Shown piece by piece: positions 24,491-33,735 of a stretch of 64,000 bases of DNA; position 1 is the first letter of the stretch, and each line of letters begins with the position of its first letter. The stretch spans positions 124,001 through 188,000 of the forward strand of contig CALLPI010000004.1 of the NCBI GenBank assembly GCA_938015595.1. Reading direction: 5' to 3'. The notes under the pieces are model-generated. The model was not told where the DNA came from and made no database searches. It saw only the letters and a program-made list of their open reading frames with translations. The translations under genes and the position numbers were made by a program. The stretch is from an uncultured Saprospiraceae bacterium. GTDB taxonomy: Bacteria; Bacteroidota; Bacteroidia; Chitinophagales; Saprospiraceae.

Positions 24491-25609
24491 TCAAAGGATA
24501 AGCGCTGCCACTTCGGGGTCGCTCAGTACAACCTGTAAGCTCGGCATAGAGGAAGCTGCCAGGTCGCGTGCCAGCGCGAAGCGAAGCGCCGGGGGCAGAT
24601 AGTCCATTAATAAGAACAACTTGAGATTGCGTTGGGATGTATCAGATAGTTTGTTAAGGTGGCTCACATGCATGGCCAGCCGCGTGCATACTGCCGAGAG
24701 AATATCTGTGCGCAAAGGAGGCCCTTTTACTATGGCGTAGAGTGGCTTGGCCACCGCCTCATCAAAATTAGAGGCACTCAGGATGGCATCCGGCGCGGGG
24801 AGCCTGTCGCCACCAGTATGGATAAACTGCACAAAAGCCTGCGCGGTTTCTGCATCTAGCAAGGCCTCGACCCAAAGGCGCACCATGCTTATTTCGGCGC
24901 GTAGGTCGGGTATGCCGCTTAGCAGGCGAAAAAAGCGCGTGAGGGTGCGCGCCGTAGTGCGCTTGCCGGTGATGGTTTCAGGGTGCGCAAGCACAAAATG
25001 GATGCCGCGGGCATCTATCTGAGCTGCTGTAGCCCATTTTACCCAGGTCTGCAAGTCAAACTCTAACGTGACATGCGCCATTCGGGTCATCATGGCGTCG
25101 TCGAGGGCAGTCACAGAGTATTGGCCAGTATCGGGGTTGGCCGTCAGTACGATGTGCCAACGAGGCGGCAGTGCCCAACTGAGCAGTGCGCCGTCCTGAA
25201 GCAGAGGCATGAGGCCACGCAGGATGCGGTCATCGGCACGGTTTATATCGTCGAGAAGCAAGATGCCAGGGCCAGGCTGCGACGGCGCCCAGCGAGGCGG
25301 GCAGAACACCGTGCGCCCCTCTACAATGGAGGGCATGCCCAGTACATCGCCCATTTCTTCTATCTGAGCGGGCGCCAGATAGGCCAACCGATAACCGCGC
25401 TCTTGCGCAAAAGCGCGCACAATCTCTGTTTTGCCAATACCGTGCTTGCCCCAAATGCACACCGGCGTTTTGGGCAGCCCTTGGGCTTCCAGGCGCTCAT
25501 TGTCGGCAAGAGCTTGTTGCAAAAACTGTATAAGTTCAGTGGCGCATACCCCTGGGCCAGTGCCCTGGCGCAGCGGTTCTGATGAGGAAGTGTACGCGGA
25601 GGTGCTCAA
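24491..25609 (-). CDS. MoxR-type AAA+ ATPase
   Basis: The 372-residue ATPase has Walker A WGKHGIGKTEIVRAFA near residue 53 and Walker B ILLLDDINRADDRI near 117. A sensor 1 region (HIVLTANPDTGQYSVTALDDAM near 150) with TALDDAMMTRMAH follows. MoxR-like proteins remodel or activate partner proteins and are nearly always next to a von Willebrand A domain gene. No such partner is found on either side here. The first 15 residues are Ser/Thr-rich and poorly conserved, so the true start may lie further in. It is divergent from fbp. Confidence 0.85.
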   Translation of the reverse strand: MSTSAYTSSSEPLRQGTGPGVCATELIQFLQQALADNERLEAQGLPKTPVCIWGKHGIGKTEIVRAFAQERGYRLAYLAPAQIEEMGDVLGMPSIVEGRTVFCPPRWAPSQPGPGILLLDDINRADDRILRGLMPLLQDGALLSWALPPRWHIVLTANPDTGQYSVTALDDAMMTRMAHVTLEFDLQTWVKWATAAQIDARGIHFVLAHPETITGKRTTARTLTRFFRLLSGIPDLRAEISMVRLWVEALLDAETAQAFVQFIHTGGDRLPAPDAILSASNFDEAVAKPLYAIVKGPPLRTDILSAVCTRLAMHVSHLNKLSDTSQRNLKLFLLMDYLPPALRFALARDLAASSMPSLQVVLSDPEVAALIL

Positions 25610-25751
25610 TGCATGCTTGAATTGATGGTTGGCAAAGCGTGGAAGCCGCTCCTTGGCAGCAATATTTTCACAAATTTAGCACCTGATATTGGCTAGGCCA
25701 AAATTCCCCCTTAACTTTGATGAAAACCTGACCAATAACCAAAGCAGAAGC

Positions 25752-26786
25752 ATGAGCAAGATCGTCACCCTGGATGAGTTCATCATCCGTCGGCAAATGG
25801 ACTTTCCTTTCGCCTCGGGCGAACTCACCGGCCTGCTGCGCGACATCGGCGTGGCTGCTAAAATCGTAAACCGCGAAGTCAACAAAGCAGGTCTGATTGG
25901 GATACTGGGTGCTGCTGGCAGCGAGAATACCTCTGGCGAAACTGTGCAAAAATTAGACCTCTATGCCAACGATAAACTCATCGAATGCCTCAAGAACAGC
26001 GGCGAGTGCTGTGGTGTAGCCTCTGAAGAGTTTGAAGATTACATCCCCATTCCTCCCATTACCTCCAAAACCTCCAAGTACGTGGTGGTTTTTGACCCTC
26101 TGGATGGATCCTCCAATATTGACGTTAATGTCTCTGTGGGCACTATCTTTGGTATATACCGCCGCGTAAGTGACCCTGAAGGCCCCTGCAAACTGGCTGA
26201 CTTCCTGCAACCAGGTATCAACCTGATAGCTGCCGGCTATGTGCTCTACGGCACTTCTACCATCCTGGTCTATACCACTGGCCGGGGGGTCAATGGCTTC
26301 ACACTCGACCCCACCATCGGCGAGTTTTGCCTCTCTCATCGCGACATTCAAATACCAGCGCGCGGCAACTACTACTCCGTCAATCAGGGCTACTACCTCA
26401 AGTTTGACTTAGAAATGCGTCGCTACATTGACCATTGCTCCGATATGAACCTCCAACTGCGCTATATCGGCTCCATGGTCAGCGACGTACACCGCATCCT
26501 GTTCCAGGGCGGTATTTTCCTCTACCCCAACACGCGCAAGTATCCTCAGGGCAAGCTGCGCCTCGTGTATGAGTGCAATCCGCTGGCTTTCATCGTAGAA
26601 CAGGCTGGCGGAAAGGCCATCACCGCCCAGTTGGAGCGCATCCTGGAGGTGCCAGTCAAGCACCTGCATCAGCGTGTCACTATAGCTATTGGCTCGCCCA
26701 ATATGGTGGACGAGATGAAGGAGTTCGTAGAGCGCTACAGCGCGCCGCCTATGTCAAAGCGCGCTGAAATGGAGAGCGCAAGTTAA
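25752..26786 (+). CDS. fbp: Class I fructose-1,6-bisphosphatase
   Basis: The 344-residue enzyme hydrolyses fructose 1,6-bisphosphate to fructose 6-phosphate in gluconeogenesis. It has VASEEFEDYI with a metal-binding Glu, the signature VVFDPLDGSSNIDVNVSVGTIFGIY, the substrate-binding RYIGSMVSDVHR, and KLRLVYECNPLAFIVEQAGG near the C-terminus. The ATG at 25752 (MSKIVTLDEFIIRRQ) fits the family start better than the ATG at 25689. With tkt it can feed pentose and hexose pools. Confidence 0.95.
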   Translation: MSKIVTLDEFIIRRQMDFPFASGELTGLLRDIGVAAKIVNREVNKAGLIGILGAAGSENTSGETVQKLDLYANDKLIECLKNSGECCGVASEEFEDYIPIPPITSKTSKYVVVFDPLDGSSNIDVNVSVGTIFGIYRRVSDPEGPCKLADFLQPGINLIAAGYVLYGTSTILVYTTGRGVNGFTLDPTIGEFCLSHRDIQIPARGNYYSVNQGYYLKFDLEMRRYIDHCSDMNLQLRYIGSMVSDVHRILFQGGIFLYPNTRKYPQGKLRLVYECNPLAFIVEQAGGKAITAQLERILEVPVKHLHQRVTIAIGSPNMVDEMKEFVERYSAPPMSKRAEMESAS

Positions 26787-26967
26787 AGAAAACTCAGTTA
26801 TTCGATTCTTTTCGATCCGTCTGCGAGCATCACCCATTCTTCAATTTCAAGTAATACCCTATGGCGCTTAGCCCCGGCAGGTATGGCCTGGGATCCAAAA
26901 ATTTTTTTGGTGCTTTGCTGTAAAAAAGTAGATATTTCACTTTACATTGGATTAAAATTCGCTTGAC

Positions 26968-28188
26968 ATGCCGTTTGTAGTGTATGCCACGCCCAACTTT
27001 ACAGAAAACGCCGTGCGCTTTCTGGACAAATTGACTCAAATACCAGAGGTGCGCCTAGGGCTGATCACAGAGGAGCCGCTGATACTGTTGCGTCAGGAGA
27101 TAAGCCGCCGCCTGGCGGCTCACCGCCAGGTACAAAACCCCCTCGATGCCAGCCAACTAGAAGCTGCCGCCCGCGAAATGCAAGCCCAACACGGCACCAT
27201 TCACCGCATCATTGGGCCGGTAGAAATCATGCAAGTACCCCTGGCCCAGGTGCGCGAGGCGCTGGGTATTGAAGGGCTGGACGTAGAAACCACCCTTAAC
27301 TTCCGAGATAAAGCCCGCATGAAAGCCAAACTGCGCGAGGCGGGTATTCCTTGTGCCCGATATTGCGCCGCCACCCACCCTGACGAAGCCCGCGCCTTTG
27401 CTAAGGAATGTGGATATCCGCTCATCTCCAAGCCTCCAGCAGGTATGGGGTCGCTATCCACCTACAAGATACACTCTGAGAGCGAGCTGGAAAACGTGCT
27501 GCGCCACATGCCGCCAGCGCCTGGGCATGAGGTACTCTTTGAAGAGTTTATTAATGGTACAGAGCACTCTTTTGATACTTTCTCGCTCAATGCAGAACCA
27601 GTGTTTCACTCACTTTCGCACTACTACCCCAATCCTATTGAGGTGATGCGCGAGCCATGGATACAGTGGCAGGTGGTAGTGCCGCGCGAGGTAGATGACC
27701 CGATGTACGACGATATTCGTGAGGCGGCCTTCCGTACACTACAAGTACTGGGTATGCATACCGGCATGAGCCATCTGGAGTGGTTTCGCCGCCCTGACGG
27801 CAGTATTGCTATTTCGGAAATAGCCGCCCGCCCGCCCGGCGCGCAGTTTATGACGCTCATTTCGCGTGCCAACGATTTTGATGCCCTTGACGCTTGGGCA
27901 CGCATGATTATTTTTGAGGAATTTACCCCGCCTAAACGCCAGTATGCCGCTGGGGCAGCCTACCTGCGCGGTATGGGGCAAGGCCATGTAAAGGCCGTAT
28001 ACGGCCTGGAGCAAGTAGACCGAGAGATAGGCCACCTCATCACCGACGCTAAAATACCGGAAACCGGCCGCCCGCACAGCGCCAACTACGAGGGTGAAGG
28101 GTTCATTATCGTGCGGCATCCTGAGACGGTAGTGGTTCGAGCGGCATTGAAGAAAATTGTGTCCACTGTGCGTGTAGAGCTTTCCTGA
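26968..28188 (+). CDS. ATP-grasp domain protein of unknown substrate (second in window)
   Basis: The 406-residue protein begins MPFVVYATPNFTENAVRFLDKL. It has an N-terminal Rossmann-like lobe (1-110), an ATP-grasp central lobe with GYPLISKPPAGMGSLSTYKI near residue 155 and LFEEFINGTEHSFDTFS near 190, and ISEIAARPPGAQFM near 290 with the metal-binding Glu and Arg. It is related in plan to carboxylate-amine ligases such as PurT or LysX. It is unlike the ATP-grasp gene at 1309-2523 in detail. It is monocistronic as far as I can see and converges with the merR-like gene. Substrate unknown. Confidence 0.8.
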   Translation: MPFVVYATPNFTENAVRFLDKLTQIPEVRLGLITEEPLILLRQEISRRLAAHRQVQNPLDASQLEAAAREMQAQHGTIHRIIGPVEIMQVPLAQVREALGIEGLDVETTLNFRDKARMKAKLREAGIPCARYCAATHPDEARAFAKECGYPLISKPPAGMGSLSTYKIHSESELENVLRHMPPAPGHEVLFEEFINGTEHSFDTFSLNAEPVFHSLSHYYPNPIEVMREPWIQWQVVVPREVDDPMYDDIREAAFRTLQVLGMHTGMSHLEWFRRPDGSIAISEIAARPPGAQFMTLISRANDFDALDAWARMIIFEEFTPPKRQYAAGAAYLRGMGQGHVKAVYGLEQVDREIGHLITDAKIPETGRPHSANYEGEGFIIVRHPETVVVRAALKKIVSTVRVELS

Positions 28189-28197
28189 ACAGCCTGT

Positions 28198-28530
28198 TCA
28201 AGGTTTTAGACGCTCCAAAAATGCCCTGATTTCCTGTAGCTGGGCAATAACTTCTTCTCTGCGCTGCTCCTGTTCTCGTCTGTCTTTCAGCGCTTGTTTG
28301 GCGCCTTGTATGGTATAGCCGCGCTCCTTGACCAACTCATATACACAGCGTATTTGCTCAATGGTGGCTTTGGTATAGCGGCGCTCGCCTTTGACGTTTT
28401 TTTGCGGTCGGATGTTGTCAAACTCTGCCTCCCAAAAGCGAATGAGTGAGCGTGAAACGCCGAACAATTCAGCTACCTCGCCAATAGAGTAGTAGCGTTT
28501 GAGGTCATCAAGTTTATCATCGAGCATCAT
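28198..28530 (-). CDS. MerR family transcriptional regulator
   Basis: The 110-residue protein has the MerR winged helix-turn-helix: YYSIGEVAELFGVSRSLIRFWE (residues 13-34), then GERRYTKATIEQIRCVYELV. A coiled coil (about 78-108, REQEQRREEVIAQLQEIRAFL) serves dimerisation. There is no room for an effector domain and there are no Cys clusters, so a metal sensor is unlikely. Short MerR proteins of this type are common in Bacteroidota. Its ATG overlaps the gatB stop (ATGA), so it is translated from the gatB message. Confidence 0.9.
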   Translation of the reverse strand: MMLDDKLDDLKRYYSIGEVAELFGVSRSLIRFWEAEFDNIRPQKNVKGERRYTKATIEQIRCVYELVKERGYTIQGAKQALKDRREQEQRREEVIAQLQEIRAFLERLKP

Positions 28531-29972
28531 AGTGCCTGAAGTTTTTGCAATAGCATGGCTGTAGCAGTTTTGGGGTCAGCCTTGCCTTGGCTCAGGCGCA
28601 TTAGCTCTCCCATGAAGAAACCCTGCAAGCCTTTTTTGCCTTTTCTGAACTCCGATACTTTGCCAGGATGGGCGGCCAGCACCTGGTCTATGAGCGCAAT
28701 AATGAACTCCGCATCGCTGGTTTGGAGCAGATCCATACTTTGTGCCAGTGCCGCAGGGCTTTGGCCAGGCTCGACCAGCAGGGCCGGCCATAGGCGCTGG
28801 TAGGCGGCGCTGTTGCTTATCTGATTGTCGGCTATCAGTTGCAGCAGTTCTGTCAAGGCGGGCAGGCCAATGGGGAAGCTGTGTAGGTCTGCCTGGTTTT
28901 CGTCGCGCCAAGGTAGCAACTTGTTGATGACTAGGTTGGCTGCAGCCTTGGTATGAGGTGTATGCTGGCATAATTCTATGAAATACAAGGCTACCGACTT
29001 TTCCTCGGCCAGTAGGGCAGCATCGTAGTTGCTAAGGCCGTACTCCTCTGTAAAGCGGCGATATACCTCCTCCGGCAGCGGTGGCATCTGGCTTCGGATG
29101 GACTCGATGAAGGCAGTATCCAGCACTAGCGGCGGAAGGTCAGGGTCGGGAAAGTAGCGATAGTCATGGGCTTCTTCCTTGCTGCGCAGGGGTGAGGTCG
29201 TGCCAGTTTGGGGGTCAAAGTGCAGGGTGTTTTGCTCTACAACTTGCCCGCTCTCTACCAGGGCAATCTGGCGGCCAGCCTCGTACTCAATGGCGCGCCG
29301 GGCAAAACGCATAGAGTTAAGGTTTTTGATTTCGCAGCGGGTTCCATAGGTGTGTTGTCCGCGGCGTCGCACCGATACGTTGACATCGCAGCGCATGGAG
29401 CCTTGTTCCATGTTGCCGTCGCTAATGTCCAGGTAGCGCGCCAGGCGGCGCATGGCGCTCATGAAGGCGTCCACTTCTTCGGCGGAGCGCAAGTCAGGTT
29501 CGGTTACAATTTCCAGCAGGGGTACACCAGCGCGGTTGAGGTCAATAAGTGAGGCATCGGGTAGTTGGTCGTGTATGGACTTACCGGCGTCTTCTTCTAT
29601 ATGAATGTGATGAATACGCACTTTTCTGACGCCACTGCCGATCCGTATGTCTAGTGCGCCGCCGCTGCAAATGGGCTGTTTATCCTGGGTGATCTGGTAG
29701 CCCTTGGGTAGGTCGGCGTAGAAGTAGTTCTTTCGGTCAAAGGTGCTTACAAGGTTGATGTGGCAGCCCAAAGCCAGCCCCAGGCGCACAGCATAGGCTA
29801 CATGAGCGCGATTGGGCATGGGCAGCGTGCCCGGATGCCCCAGCGAAATGGCGCTTACCCGTGTGTTGGGCGCACCGCCAAAGGAGGCGTCGTCGGCACA
29901 GAAAGCCTTGCTGCGCGTGTTGAGCTGTAGGTGTACTTCCAGCCCGATGACCGTTTCGTATCCTTGCACCAT
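28527..29972 (-). CDS. gatB: Aspartyl/glutamyl-tRNA amidotransferase subunit B
   Basis: The 481-residue subunit (start MVQGYETVIGLEVHLQ; the listed frame extends 14 residues further) phosphorylates Glu-tRNA(Gln) or Asp-tRNA(Asn) for amidation by GatA. Seen are GLEVHLQL, the catalytic-cradle region with FYADLPKGYQITQ, HIHIEEDAGKSIHD, GVPLLEIVTEPDLRS, and the C-terminal YqeY-like tail GKVSEFRKGKKGLQGFFMGELM. The zinc-binding Cys pairs of many GatB proteins are missing: KAFCADDASF retains one Cys and SAISLGHPG replaces CPVCLG. gatA and gatC are not adjacent. Confidence 0.95.
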   Translation of the reverse strand: MVQGYETVIGLEVHLQLNTRSKAFCADDASFGGAPNTRVSAISLGHPGTLPMPNRAHVAYAVRLGLALGCHINLVSTFDRKNYFYADLPKGYQITQDKQPICSGGALDIRIGSGVRKVRIHHIHIEEDAGKSIHDQLPDASLIDLNRAGVPLLEIVTEPDLRSAEEVDAFMSAMRRLARYLDISDGNMEQGSMRCDVNVSVRRRGQHTYGTRCEIKNLNSMRFARRAIEYEAGRQIALVESGQVVEQNTLHFDPQTGTTSPLRSKEEAHDYRYFPDPDLPPLVLDTAFIESIRSQMPPLPEEVYRRFTEEYGLSNYDAALLAEEKSVALYFIELCQHTPHTKAAANLVINKLLPWRDENQADLHSFPIGLPALTELLQLIADNQISNSAAYQRLWPALLVEPGQSPAALAQSMDLLQTSDAEFIIALIDQVLAAHPGKVSEFRKGKKGLQGFFMGELMRLSQGKADPKTATAMLLQKLQAL

Positions 29973-30019
29973 CTCTGCTTTGAGCGTTTGAAAAATTGGC
30001 AATGCACGGCGCATTTGGG

Positions 30020-31120
30020 TTAAAACAACAGTGCGCCTACCACTAGCGTAAGTGCCAAAGATATCAAAAAGATAAAGATGTACGAAAAATTAATGATGCA
30101 AAACTTGACGAAGGTCTTCACATAACCCTGCTGATACACCCGCCGCAGAGCAACAAATAAATAGACCATCACGGCTATGAATGCCACGCTTACCCAAACA
30201 TCAGACGGTGGGGCGCTTTCTGATGGGGTGCTTTCAAGAGATAAGGAAATCAGCCCAGGCGTCAGCAAAATAGCCAATGTAAACGCCAAGAAACTGAAAG
30301 TATGGTAGTGAAAGGAAAATACCAGATGCTCCACAAAGTACTTGCCCCGCCGAATGTAGAGCAGCTTCAGCAGCAATGCCAGCGCCGGCATCATCAAAAA
30401 GACCATCCACGCGAGGTTGCCCAGGATGAAGTTCAGGAAGTTGCCACCTTCCTTAAGTAATATTCTTAGCCACTGACTTACTTGAAAGCGCACTACTGGG
30501 TCTTTAAAGCCGTACTTGTCCGTAAGTTTTGCAGTGGGTAGCATGAGCACATCGTGGGAGTCTATACTTCGATATTCGATTTTTTTAGTTGACGGATTAT
30601 AGTACAACAACTGGGTAGAATCTGTGACTTCGTACCCCCCCAGATTGCTTCGCAGGGAGTCAAGGGCTTGCGCCGCAATAGGCTGTGGAAACAACGCCAG
30701 TACTTTAGCTTGCGCGCTGTCCAGTTCTGCCCAGAAAGTGCGGCGGTACAAATTAAGTTTGCGAGTCTCTTGTGCTTCTGTGATTTTGTCCCGAACTTCT
30801 GCCAGTGTCCAGCTTAGCACTGCAAAATGCACTACGGCCATAAGCAAAAAAATGCGTATAGGGTGCATATATCGGCGGTGGTGGCCTTTGAAGAACTCCA
30901 GCGTAAGTTTGCCAGGTACACACAAATGGCGTAGTGTGAGCAACAAGCGCGAGTCTATATTCAAAGCGGAACCCACCAATGCCTTGAGCAACATCCACAG
31001 CGTCTGTTTGCCAGTAGTATATTGCTGGCCGCATTCGCTGCAAAATGATGCGCCTTGTAGCAGCGGGTAGTGACAGTTTGGGCAGTAGCGCGCCTTAGTG
31101 CCAGTAAACCCTGGTTCCAT
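30020..31120 (-). CDS. DUF3667 membrane protein with N-terminal zinc ribbon
   Basis: From the ATG at 31120 the protein is 366 residues. It opens with a zinc ribbon (YCPNCHYPLLQGASFCSECGQQY: two CxxC pairs) followed by the DUF3667 segment TLRHLCVPGKLTLEFFKGHHRRYMHPIRIFLLMAVVHF. Several membrane helices follow (about 80-105, 235-260, 290-310, 320-340 and 345-366), with a soluble stretch between the first two. The family is restricted mainly to Bacteroidota and has no assigned function. The longer frame to 31243 reaches into the neighbour's end and is less likely. Confidence 0.85.
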   Translation of the reverse strand: MEPGFTGTKARYCPNCHYPLLQGASFCSECGQQYTTGKQTLWMLLKALVGSALNIDSRLLLTLRHLCVPGKLTLEFFKGHHRRYMHPIRIFLLMAVVHFAVLSWTLAEVRDKITEAQETRKLNLYRRTFWAELDSAQAKVLALFPQPIAAQALDSLRSNLGGYEVTDSTQLLYYNPSTKKIEYRSIDSHDVLMLPTAKLTDKYGFKDPVVRFQVSQWLRILLKEGGNFLNFILGNLAWMVFLMMPALALLLKLLYIRRGKYFVEHLVFSFHYHTFSFLAFTLAILLTPGLISLSLESTPSESAPPSDVWVSVAFIAVMVYLFVALRRVYQQGYVKTFVKFCIINFSYIFIFLISLALTLVVGALLF

Positions 31121-31220
31121 GTCAACGGTTTTTTGCAAAAATGGGCCTAACTTAGATGCTAATGGCAAGTTATTTCGATAAAATGCATTTTTATGTGTGA
31201 TATAAATAACCACTGAGGGT

Positions 31221-32375
31221 CTATTTTGAGGCGATTTTCCCATCAGGGGAGATGTGCAGCAGCGTTTCGGGGAAGTCCGCTTTGGTCAGGTTGATCAGGG
31301 TTTGTATCACCCTGCGCTGGGGGTCTATCCTAGGGCCATGATGTTTTTGTTGATAAGTAGGCGTGATGAGGCCTTCCAGAAAACGCCCTTGCTTGTCCAC
31401 GCTTACGGTAATGATAGGCGCTATACCTGCCGGGCCGGCCAGGCTGAAGCGTCCGTAAGTGCAGAAGTTGCCCAGGCTGTAAGCAATGAAGCGATCTTTA
31501 TACAACTCTACTGCACGGGTTACATGAGGGCCATGCCCAAATACGATGTCTGCCCCGGCATCTATTACAGCATGGGCAAAGGCATAGACGTTGCCGCGGT
31601 TTTCGCCGTGGAATTCCTCCTTTTGCCGGGTCACGTGTTGGTGCGCCGCACCCTCTGCGCCACCGTGAAAAGACACAATGACAATATCGGATTTTTCGGC
31701 CAGGGTACGCACAATAGCCTGAGCGCGGGGCAGATTGCGCAAGTCGCAGGTGCCATCATTGGGCGAGAAAGCGCAGAATCCCCATCGGATACCTCTACGC
31801 TCAATAACTACGCTCTCATCTGTACCCACGAGACCAGCATAGGCAATGCCTGCTTTATCGAGGGTGGCTTTGGTGCGAATGCGGCCTTCTGCCCCGAAGT
31901 CACCGGAGTGATTATTGGCTATACTGAGAAGGTCATAGCCAGCCTCTAAAAAGTGGCGCACATATCGGGCCGGCGTGCGAAACACATAACATACCGAAGG
32001 GTCTTTACAAGTCTTGGGTGTGCCGCCACTGTCGAAGAGCGTACCTTCCAGATTGCCAAAGGTGACGTCAGCAGCCAGCAATATGTCACGCACTTGTGCC
32101 AGGAGGTCCTCCCCGTCGTAGGGTGGCAAGTAGGTGGCAGAAGGGTAGTTGGTGCCCAGCATCATATCGCCCGTACCAGCTACGGTATAGATTTCCTGAG
32201 CCAGGGTGTCAGCAGGGTTCAGCGTATCCTGCAGCGCAAGGGGTATAGCCTGGTATTCTGCCTGGCGTTGCTGTGGATACCAGTGCTCAATGGTCATTCC
32301 GGCCAGGAAGAGTGCTCCGGCCAACAGCAGTAAGCTTGCACGCAGGGGGGTGATCAGGCGCAAGAGGATATTCAT
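31221..32375 (-). CDS. CapA family (PGA-cap) metallophosphatase-like protein
   Basis: The 384-residue protein has one N-terminal membrane anchor (about 12-30). The PGA_cap domain shows GTGDMMLGTN, TFGNLEGTLFD, DLLSIANNHSGDFG with the NNH metal motif, VIVSFHGGAEG, and DIVFGHGPHVTRAVELY. CapA proteins were named for poly-gamma-glutamate capsule attachment, but the fold is a calcineurin-like phosphatase and most members are uncharacterised. No pgsB or pgsC is nearby, so a capsule role is unsupported. It lies 25 bases upstream of... the DUF3667 side on the same strand and follows the M23 gene on the minus strand. Confidence 0.87.
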   Translation of the reverse strand: MNILLRLITPLRASLLLLAGALFLAGMTIEHWYPQQRQAEYQAIPLALQDTLNPADTLAQEIYTVAGTGDMMLGTNYPSATYLPPYDGEDLLAQVRDILLAADVTFGNLEGTLFDSGGTPKTCKDPSVCYVFRTPARYVRHFLEAGYDLLSIANNHSGDFGAEGRIRTKATLDKAGIAYAGLVGTDESVVIERRGIRWGFCAFSPNDGTCDLRNLPRAQAIVRTLAEKSDIVIVSFHGGAEGAAHQHVTRQKEEFHGENRGNVYAFAHAVIDAGADIVFGHGPHVTRAVELYKDRFIAYSLGNFCTYGRFSLAGPAGIAPIITVSVDKQGRFLEGLITPTYQQKHHGPRIDPQRRVIQTLINLTKADFPETLLHISPDGKIASK

Positions 32376-32400
32376 ATGTCAAGTATAATAGTAGTAGGCA

Positions 32401-33384
32401 TCAGTCAAACGACTGGTTGGCTGTTTCGGCAGCTTTTACCAGCGCCTGGTACTCCTGCGGCGAAAGCCCGTCCATTACATAGTGGATGGGGTTTACCTTG
32501 TTGCCCTTGAAGATGACCTCGTAGTGGCAGTGCGGAGCAGTAGAAGTGCCTGTGTCCCCTACTCGGCCAATGGTTTGGCCGCGCAGCACCTTCTGGCCTA
32601 CTTTTACATCTATTTTGCTCATGTGAGCGTACAGGGTTTGATAGCCGTAGCCGTGATCAATGGTCACACAAAGCCCGTAACCGTTGCCTTTATTTTCTGC
32701 TTCTATTACTGTGCCGGCGCCGGTAGCCTGGATGGGGGTGCCATGCGGAGCAGAGAAGTCAATACCGGTATGCATACGGGGCACCTTAAATATGGGGTGA
32801 ATGCGATAGCCGAACCCAGAGAGCAATTGCACATCGCGGTTGAGCTTATCTTCGCGTACCGGCTTGATGGACGGCATGGAGGCCAGCATTTTTTCTTTGG
32901 CGGCGGCCATATTCATAATGGTATCCAGCGACTTGGACTGGAGCACCATCTGGCGCTTCATCTTGTCTATTTTTTGCTGGAGGGCAGCCATTTCGTCACC
33001 CGAGTAGGTGTACTCGCGCAATTTACCGTACTTGTCGTGGCCACCGGTACCGACTTCCCACACAGCTTCATCTATGGGATCCATGCCAAATACCATGCGA
33101 TAGGCATAAGCATCGCGGGCCTTGAGCACTGCCAATTCTTCGCGCATGCGCTCCAGTTCATCACCAGCATTGCTAAGCAGCGCTTTTTGTTGCTGAATCT
33201 CGTTGAGCAAGGATTTTTCCTTAGGAGAAGGGAATATGCGGTGAGAAATCAGCGTGAAAATGAATCCGGTAAGGAGTGCGGCACAAACAAAACCGAATAT
33301 TCGCAAGAAGATTTTGCTCCACGGCTCTACCACTTTTTCGTACCGAAGGGTGTGCGTGTTGTAAACGTACTTTTCTTTTTTCAT
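32401..33384 (-). CDS. M23 family murein DD-metalloendopeptidase, membrane-anchored
   Basis: The 327-residue protein has a short cytosolic tail, one membrane helix (about 28-48) and a coiled coil (about 55-160). The LytM/M23 domain is at about 195-305, with the zinc motif HTGIDFSAPHGTPI, AENKGNGYGLCVTIDHGYGY, LYAHMSK and PHCHYEVIFKGNKVNPIHY. All three ligands (HxxxD and HxH) are present, so it should be active. Such enzymes cut peptidoglycan crosslinks during growth or division and often act as EnvC/NlpD-type regulators. A strong promoter is found about 115 bases upstream. Confidence 0.92.
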   Translation of the reverse strand: MKKEKYVYNTHTLRYEKVVEPWSKIFLRIFGFVCAALLTGFIFTLISHRIFPSPKEKSLLNEIQQQKALLSNAGDELERMREELAVLKARDAYAYRMVFGMDPIDEAVWEVGTGGHDKYGKLREYTYSGDEMAALQQKIDKMKRQMVLQSKSLDTIMNMAAAKEKMLASMPSIKPVREDKLNRDVQLLSGFGYRIHPIFKVPRMHTGIDFSAPHGTPIQATGAGTVIEAENKGNGYGLCVTIDHGYGYQTLYAHMSKIDVKVGQKVLRGQTIGRVGDTGTSTAPHCHYEVIFKGNKVNPIHYVMDGLSPQEYQALVKAAETANQSFD

Positions 33385-33735
33385 GACCTTCTGTGTATTA
33401 GTCGAACAAATTGATTTTCAGTAGTTTTTGGAATTGCACGGAGGCTTTCCACTCAGTGCAAGTTGTTATTCTGTCTTTGTCCGAACTAACTTGGCAGGCC
33501 AAAAATACTACATGTGATTATTTCTGCAAAACTTTAACAAAAAAGTAGTAGTTTATTTAATACAAAATGTTTATGTGTAAAAATCTTTGTTTCAATCTAA
33601 AGCATTACAGGACGGCGACGGCGTTGGCCTTACAGGCCCTCCTTTGCCAAGTGATACAATTTGCCGCGGATGCGGGAGTGGCAACGGTGCCTGCCCGCCC
33701 GTGCGCTACAACACAAAGAGAATTTGCCTTCCTTT
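33385..33735. other. 351-base spacer upstream of the M23 gene
   Basis: It holds the M23 promoter (33500-33530, minus strand) and a leader of about 115 bases. The rest, next to the end of the 5'-nucleotidase gene, has no gene, clear hairpin or repeat that I can support. Confidence 0.5.
33500..33530 (-). promoter_or_regulatory. Promoter of the M23 peptidase gene
   Basis: On the minus strand TTTG (33527-33530) lies exactly 19 bases before TATTTTTG (33500-33507). This is the same full -33/-7 arrangement as in the ion channel promoter. The start codon is 115 bases downstream. Confidence 0.72.

Noticed and set aside
28186-28200. Inverted repeat TGAACAGCCTGTTCA between two converging genes
   Set aside because: Its ends are the two stop codons, so the symmetry is partly forced; no T-tract makes a terminator likely.
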